Assembly: GCF_900114315.1 (NCBI RefSeq)
Contig: NZ_FOSQ01000004.1
Span: 135,725-199,724, forward strand
Direction of reading: 5' to 3'
Origin: Falsiroseomonas stagni DSM 19981
Lineage (GTDB): Bacteria > Pseudomonadota > Alphaproteobacteria > Acetobacterales > Acetobacteraceae
Length of the DNA: 64,000 nucleotides
The notes beneath the pieces were generated by a model. The model was not told the origin of the DNA. It saw only the letters and a program-made list of their open reading frames with translations, and ran no database searches. Position numbers and translations under genes: made by a program. Positions 61,628 through 64,000 of this stretch are shown here, one piece after another; the first letter of the stretch is position 1; each line of letters starts with the position of its first letter.

Positions 61628-62602
61628 TCAGCTATCCAGCGTGATCCCCAGCTCCCGGATCAGCGGCGCCCAGACCGCCGTCTCGCTCGCGATCAGCCCG
61701 GCAAAGTCGGCGCCTGTCCCCGGAAACGGTTCCAGGCTGATCGACCGCAGCCGCGCCGCCACGGCTTCCGTCCGCAGCGCCCGGTCCAGCTCCGCCTGCA
61801 ACCGCGCCGCGATCGGCTCCGGCGTCGCCGCCGGCACCACCACGCCCTGCCAGGAATAGATATCCGCCCCCGTCAGCCCCTGTTCCGCCAGCGTCGGCAC
61901 ATCCGGCAGCAGGCCGAGGCGCTGCGGCGCCGGGATGCCGATGGCGCGGACGGCGCCGGAGGCGATGTGCGGCGCGCCGGAGGCATAGTCGATGAACATC
62001 GCCTGCACGACGCCGGTGACCAGGTCCTGCACCGCCGGCGCGCCGCCGCGATACGCCACATGGGCCACCTGCGTGCCCGTGCTGCGCATGAAGCGCTCCG
62101 TCGCCAGGTGGCTCGGCGTGCCGACGCCGGGGCTGCCGACATTCAGCGCCCCCGGCCGGGCCCGCGCCCAGGCCACCAGCTCCGGCCCCGTCCGCACCGG
62201 CAGATCGGGATGCACCACCAGCACGAAGGGGAAGCGCGCGATCGGCGCCACCGGCCGAAAATCCCGGATGGGATCATAGGGCAGGCGCCGCGCCATCGCC
62301 GGCGTGATGACCAGCGCCGTCAGATCGGCCGAGAGCAGCGTGTAGCCATCCGGCGCCGCCCGCGCCGTCGCCTCGCTGGCCGGGATGGTGGCGCCGCCGG
62401 GACGGTTATCCACCGTCACCGCCTGGCCGAGCGGCCCGCTGATCGCCGCCGCCAGACTGCGCGCCAGGAAGTCGGAGCCTCCGCCGGGCGCATAGGGCAC
62501 GATCCAGCGCAGCGGGCGGGACGGCCAGGGCGCCTGCGCCAGGGCAGGCGAGGCAAGGCAAGCTGCCGCCATCGCCGTGAAGCCGCGTCGTGTGAAGGTC
62601 AT
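61628..62602 (-). CDS. Bug-type TTT substrate receptor
   Basis: A 324-residue periplasmic receptor. Tat-like leader MTFTRRGFTAMAAACLASPA, cleavage near ALAQA. Motifs: LRWIVPYAPGGGSDFLARSL, VDNRPGGATIPASEATAR, VAYRGGAPAVQDLV. GAGGAA is about 7 bases before the ATG at 62602. A GC-rich in-frame extension upstream is not credible. Third orphan Bug receptor of the window; ligand unknown. Confidence 0.9.
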   Translation of the reverse strand: MTFTRRGFTAMAAACLASPALAQAPWPSRPLRWIVPYAPGGGSDFLARSLAAAISGPLGQAVTVDNRPGGATIPASEATARAAPDGYTLLSADLTALVITPAMARRLPYDPIRDFRPVAPIARFPFVLVVHPDLPVRTGPELVAWARARPGALNVGSPGVGTPSHLATERFMRSTGTQVAHVAYRGGAPAVQDLVTGVVQAMFIDYASGAPHIASGAVRAIGIPAPQRLGLLPDVPTLAEQGLTGADIYSWQGVVVPAATPEPIAARLQAELDRALRTEAVAARLRSISLEPFPGTGADFAGLIASETAVWAPLIRELGITLDS

Positions 62603-62856
62603 GTTCGTTCCTCGATACCGCGTGCGCATTGCGCACCGGATTCGACGACGCCGCAAGCGCCCCGCCGGCGCGCGGAAAAGCTCGCTTCCGGTTTCAGTTC
62701 CTGATACGTTCTCTGCTACCAACCCGCCCCCATGCCCGCAGCGCCCCTTCCGCGCCCCCCTGGGAAGCAACGCGCCGTGGCAGGGGGCGGGAAGGTGCCG
62801 CGAAAAACGGTGCTAAACGCGGCTAATCGGCATAATCGGCTTAAACGGGTTAGTGG
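62603..62856. other. Spacer with TTTAGCC-type degenerate repeats
   Basis: About 250 bases, AT-richer than the genes, between two leftward genes. Near the right end (about 62800-62868, minus strand) TTTAGCC-like or TTTAAGCC-like words recur several times after the hydrolase stop. Only the first forms a clean hairpin (62853-62868). The left part carries the promoter region of the Bug receptor without a clear -35/-10 pair. Confidence 0.45.
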
Positions 62857-62868
62857 CTAAAAAGCCAC
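62853..62868 (-). terminator. Stop-spanning hairpin with T-rich loop at the end of the alpha/beta-fold gene
   Basis: On the minus strand GTGGCT, loop TTTT, AGCCAC: a perfect 6-bp stem. The TAG stop (62857-62859) spans the loop and right arm. Degenerate copies follow downstream. It is another member of the stop-enclosing palindrome series. Confidence 0.45.
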
Positions 62869-63771
62869 GGATGCACATTCCCGCGCCAGGAATCCCCGCA
62901 CCAGCGCGGCGAAACCCGCCGGATTGTCCTGCGTCAGCCGGTGGTTGGCGCCGGCCAGCACCTCCAGCCGCGCCTGCGGGATCGCCTCCCGCGCGCGCGC
63001 CATCGCGGCGGGGCCGATCACGGTGCAATGCTCGCCGCCGAACAGCAGGGTGGGCTGGGCCACATCGATGTCGCGCCAGAAATCGGCGGTCAGCGCCCGC
63101 TGGGTTTCCGTGATGCCGGCCACGTCATAGCGCCAGCGCAGCCGCCCATCCGGGCAGTCCATCAGCGCGGTATCGAGCCAGTGCTCGGCCACGGCGTCGG
63201 TCCAGGCCTCCCGGAACGGCGTCTCCGCCAGCGCCTCCGCCCGCGTCGCGAAGCCGCGGTCATGGCGCTCCACCTGGTCGAGGAACAGGGCAAAGACATC
63301 GTCGCGCAGCCCGATGGCGGGATCGCCGGCCGCCACCGCCACCACGCCTTCCGGCAGCCTGGTCGCCAGCAGCAGCGCCAGCGTCGCCCCCGTCGCCTGC
63401 CCCACCACCGCGAAGCGCTTCCACCCCAGCGCGCGGGTCAGCGCCACCAGGTCCTCCCGGTGCTCCTCCAGCCGGAACAGCGATCCCGCCGGCGCGTCGC
63501 TCTCGCCGAGGCCCCGGTAATCCGGCACCAGCACCGGGTTGGGCAGGTCGAGTTCGGCCAGCACGAAGTCGAAGATGCGGCGCGTTGTGCGGTTGGCCGT
63601 CAGGAACAGGATCGGCAGGCCGGCGCCGGGCCTGTAGGTGAAGGCCATGGTCACGCCGGTCGGCAGGGTCATCCGCCGCATGGCGTAGGACGGATCGAGC
63701 GGCGGCCGCAGGCCGACGCCCGCGAAATCCTCGCCGGGCAGGAAGCTGGCGCTGGCCTTGGTGCTGAGCAT
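62857..63771 (-). CDS. Alpha/beta-hydrolase-fold protein lacking the nucleophile serine
   Basis: A 304-residue protein with alpha/beta-hydrolase architecture: VLVPDYRGLGESD (DxRGxG motif), nucleophile elbow region VVGQATGATL, acid/His region LAGANHRLTQDNP. At the nucleophile position there is Ala126 (codon GCG) rather than Ser, Cys or Asp. The His is present. It may be a non-hydrolytic member, use another residue, or have a binding role. Start at 63771; ATGs at residues 31 and 34 are alternatives. Follows the partial gene at the right edge in the same direction by about 10 bases. Confidence 0.8.
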   Translation of the reverse strand: MLSTKASASFLPGEDFAGVGLRPPLDPSYAMRRMTLPTGVTMAFTYRPGAGLPILFLTANRTTRRIFDFVLAELDLPNPVLVPDYRGLGESDAPAGSLFRLEEHREDLVALTRALGWKRFAVVGQATGATLALLLATRLPEGVVAVAAGDPAIGLRDDVFALFLDQVERHDRGFATRAEALAETPFREAWTDAVAEHWLDTALMDCPDGRLRWRYDVAGITETQRALTADFWRDIDVAQPTLLFGGEHCTVIGPAAMARAREAIPQARLEVLAGANHRLTQDNPAGFAALVRGFLARECASVAF

Positions 63772-63780
63772 GGGGCGAGC

Positions 63781-64000
63781 CTATCCCCCCGCCCGCGCCA
63801 CCCGCAACGCCGCATGCGCCATGGCGTCCAGCGCATTGAGGAAGCGGGACTTGTCCGCCCCCGCCATGGGCGGCGGCCCGCCACCCATGCCGAGTTCCCG
63901 CAGATGCTGCGACACCGCCCGCCCGGCCAAAGCGGAGCCGATGTTGTTCTGCGTCCAGGGATGGCCCTTGAAGTTGAGGCAGAAGGCCGTCTTGTCCAGG
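63781..64000 (-). CDS. C-terminal part of an unidentified protein (runs off the right edge)
   Basis: The last 72 residues are visible, from LDKTAFCLNFKGHPWTQNNI through GSALAGRAVSQHLREL to a Gly/Pro-rich stretch and the ending AHAALRVARAGG. The stop TAG (63781-63783) is 9 bases before the alpha/beta-fold gene start, so the two are probably co-transcribed. The composition and codon usage are gene-like. I do not recognise the family from this fragment. Confidence 0.65.
   Translation of the reverse strand, partial: LDKTAFCLNFKGHPWTQNNIGSALAGRAVSQHLRELGMGGGPPPMAGADKSRFLNALDAMAHAALRVARAGG

Overview
The window is a GC-rich, densely coded bacterial chromosome segment with no rRNA, tRNA or CRISPR array that I can see. 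The gene content points to an environmental alphaproteobacterium, most plausibly of the Acetobacteraceae (Roseomonas-like). That assignment is an inference; no taxonomic marker is present. Supporting features are many ABC and Bug-type solute receptors, Tat-type leaders, CO-dehydrogenase-type (cox) maturation genes, several chemoreceptors and very frequent 4-bp ATGA/GTGA gene overlaps.

Layout. 1-93: start of a Flp pilin gene (the tad locus would lie to the left). 500-5582: complete peptide-type ABC importer operon. 5609-7361: PfpI-type and metallo-beta-lactamase-fold genes on the minus strand. 7649-12377: branched-chain amino-acid type (liv) importer operon with a folded leader and an internal terminator. 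12451-14430: chemoreceptor with a C-terminal PilZ domain. 14557-22207: second peptide importer operon with a DUF1028 protein and two tandem paralogous receptors. 22297-26049: ArsR/SRPBCC pair with paired operators, then a hybrid histidine kinase with a PhnD-like receptor. 26230-28252: small membrane protein, XpaC-like and TelA-like genes. 28390-43200: mixed metabolic and envelope genes (Bug receptor, YidB, flavin monooxygenase, zinc alcohol dehydrogenase, P450 plus LpxL-like acyltransferase, CHAP hydrolase, RidA, Gfo/Idh/MocA, MFS exporter, amidase). 43224-46556: two divergent chemoreceptors around a spacer with a long inverted repeat. 46557-48712: MmyB-type regulator divergent from a membrane protein and an alpha/beta hydrolase. 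48713-51306: a low-GC-promoter accessory islet. 51314-56776: maturation module for a molybdenum hydroxylase (MoeA-MocA fusion, split XdhC, CoxE, CoxD, CoxG) with no structural subunits in view. 56936-64000: ion antiporter, Bug receptors, a cytosine-deaminase-like enzyme, a PrpB-like lyase, an alpha/beta-hydrolase-fold protein without its nucleophile, and a partial gene.

The best candidate for something undescribed is the islet at 48734-51306. It has its own AT-rich promoter, a leaderless (no signal peptide) lysozyme-fold protein, and three translationally coupled paralogous secreted proteins, the last a pseudogene. This arrangement resembles a muramidase effector with an array of periplasmic immunity proteins.

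A second recurring signal is a set of short perfect palindromes that enclose stop codons. Some are amplified in tandem with a 25-30 bp period (5555-5614, 22191-22282, 32977-33047, 35478-35541) and others are single (9117-9134, 12372-12394, 43197-43227, 62853-62868). They look like home-made terminators or mRNA 3'-end stabilisers generated from the gene ends themselves.
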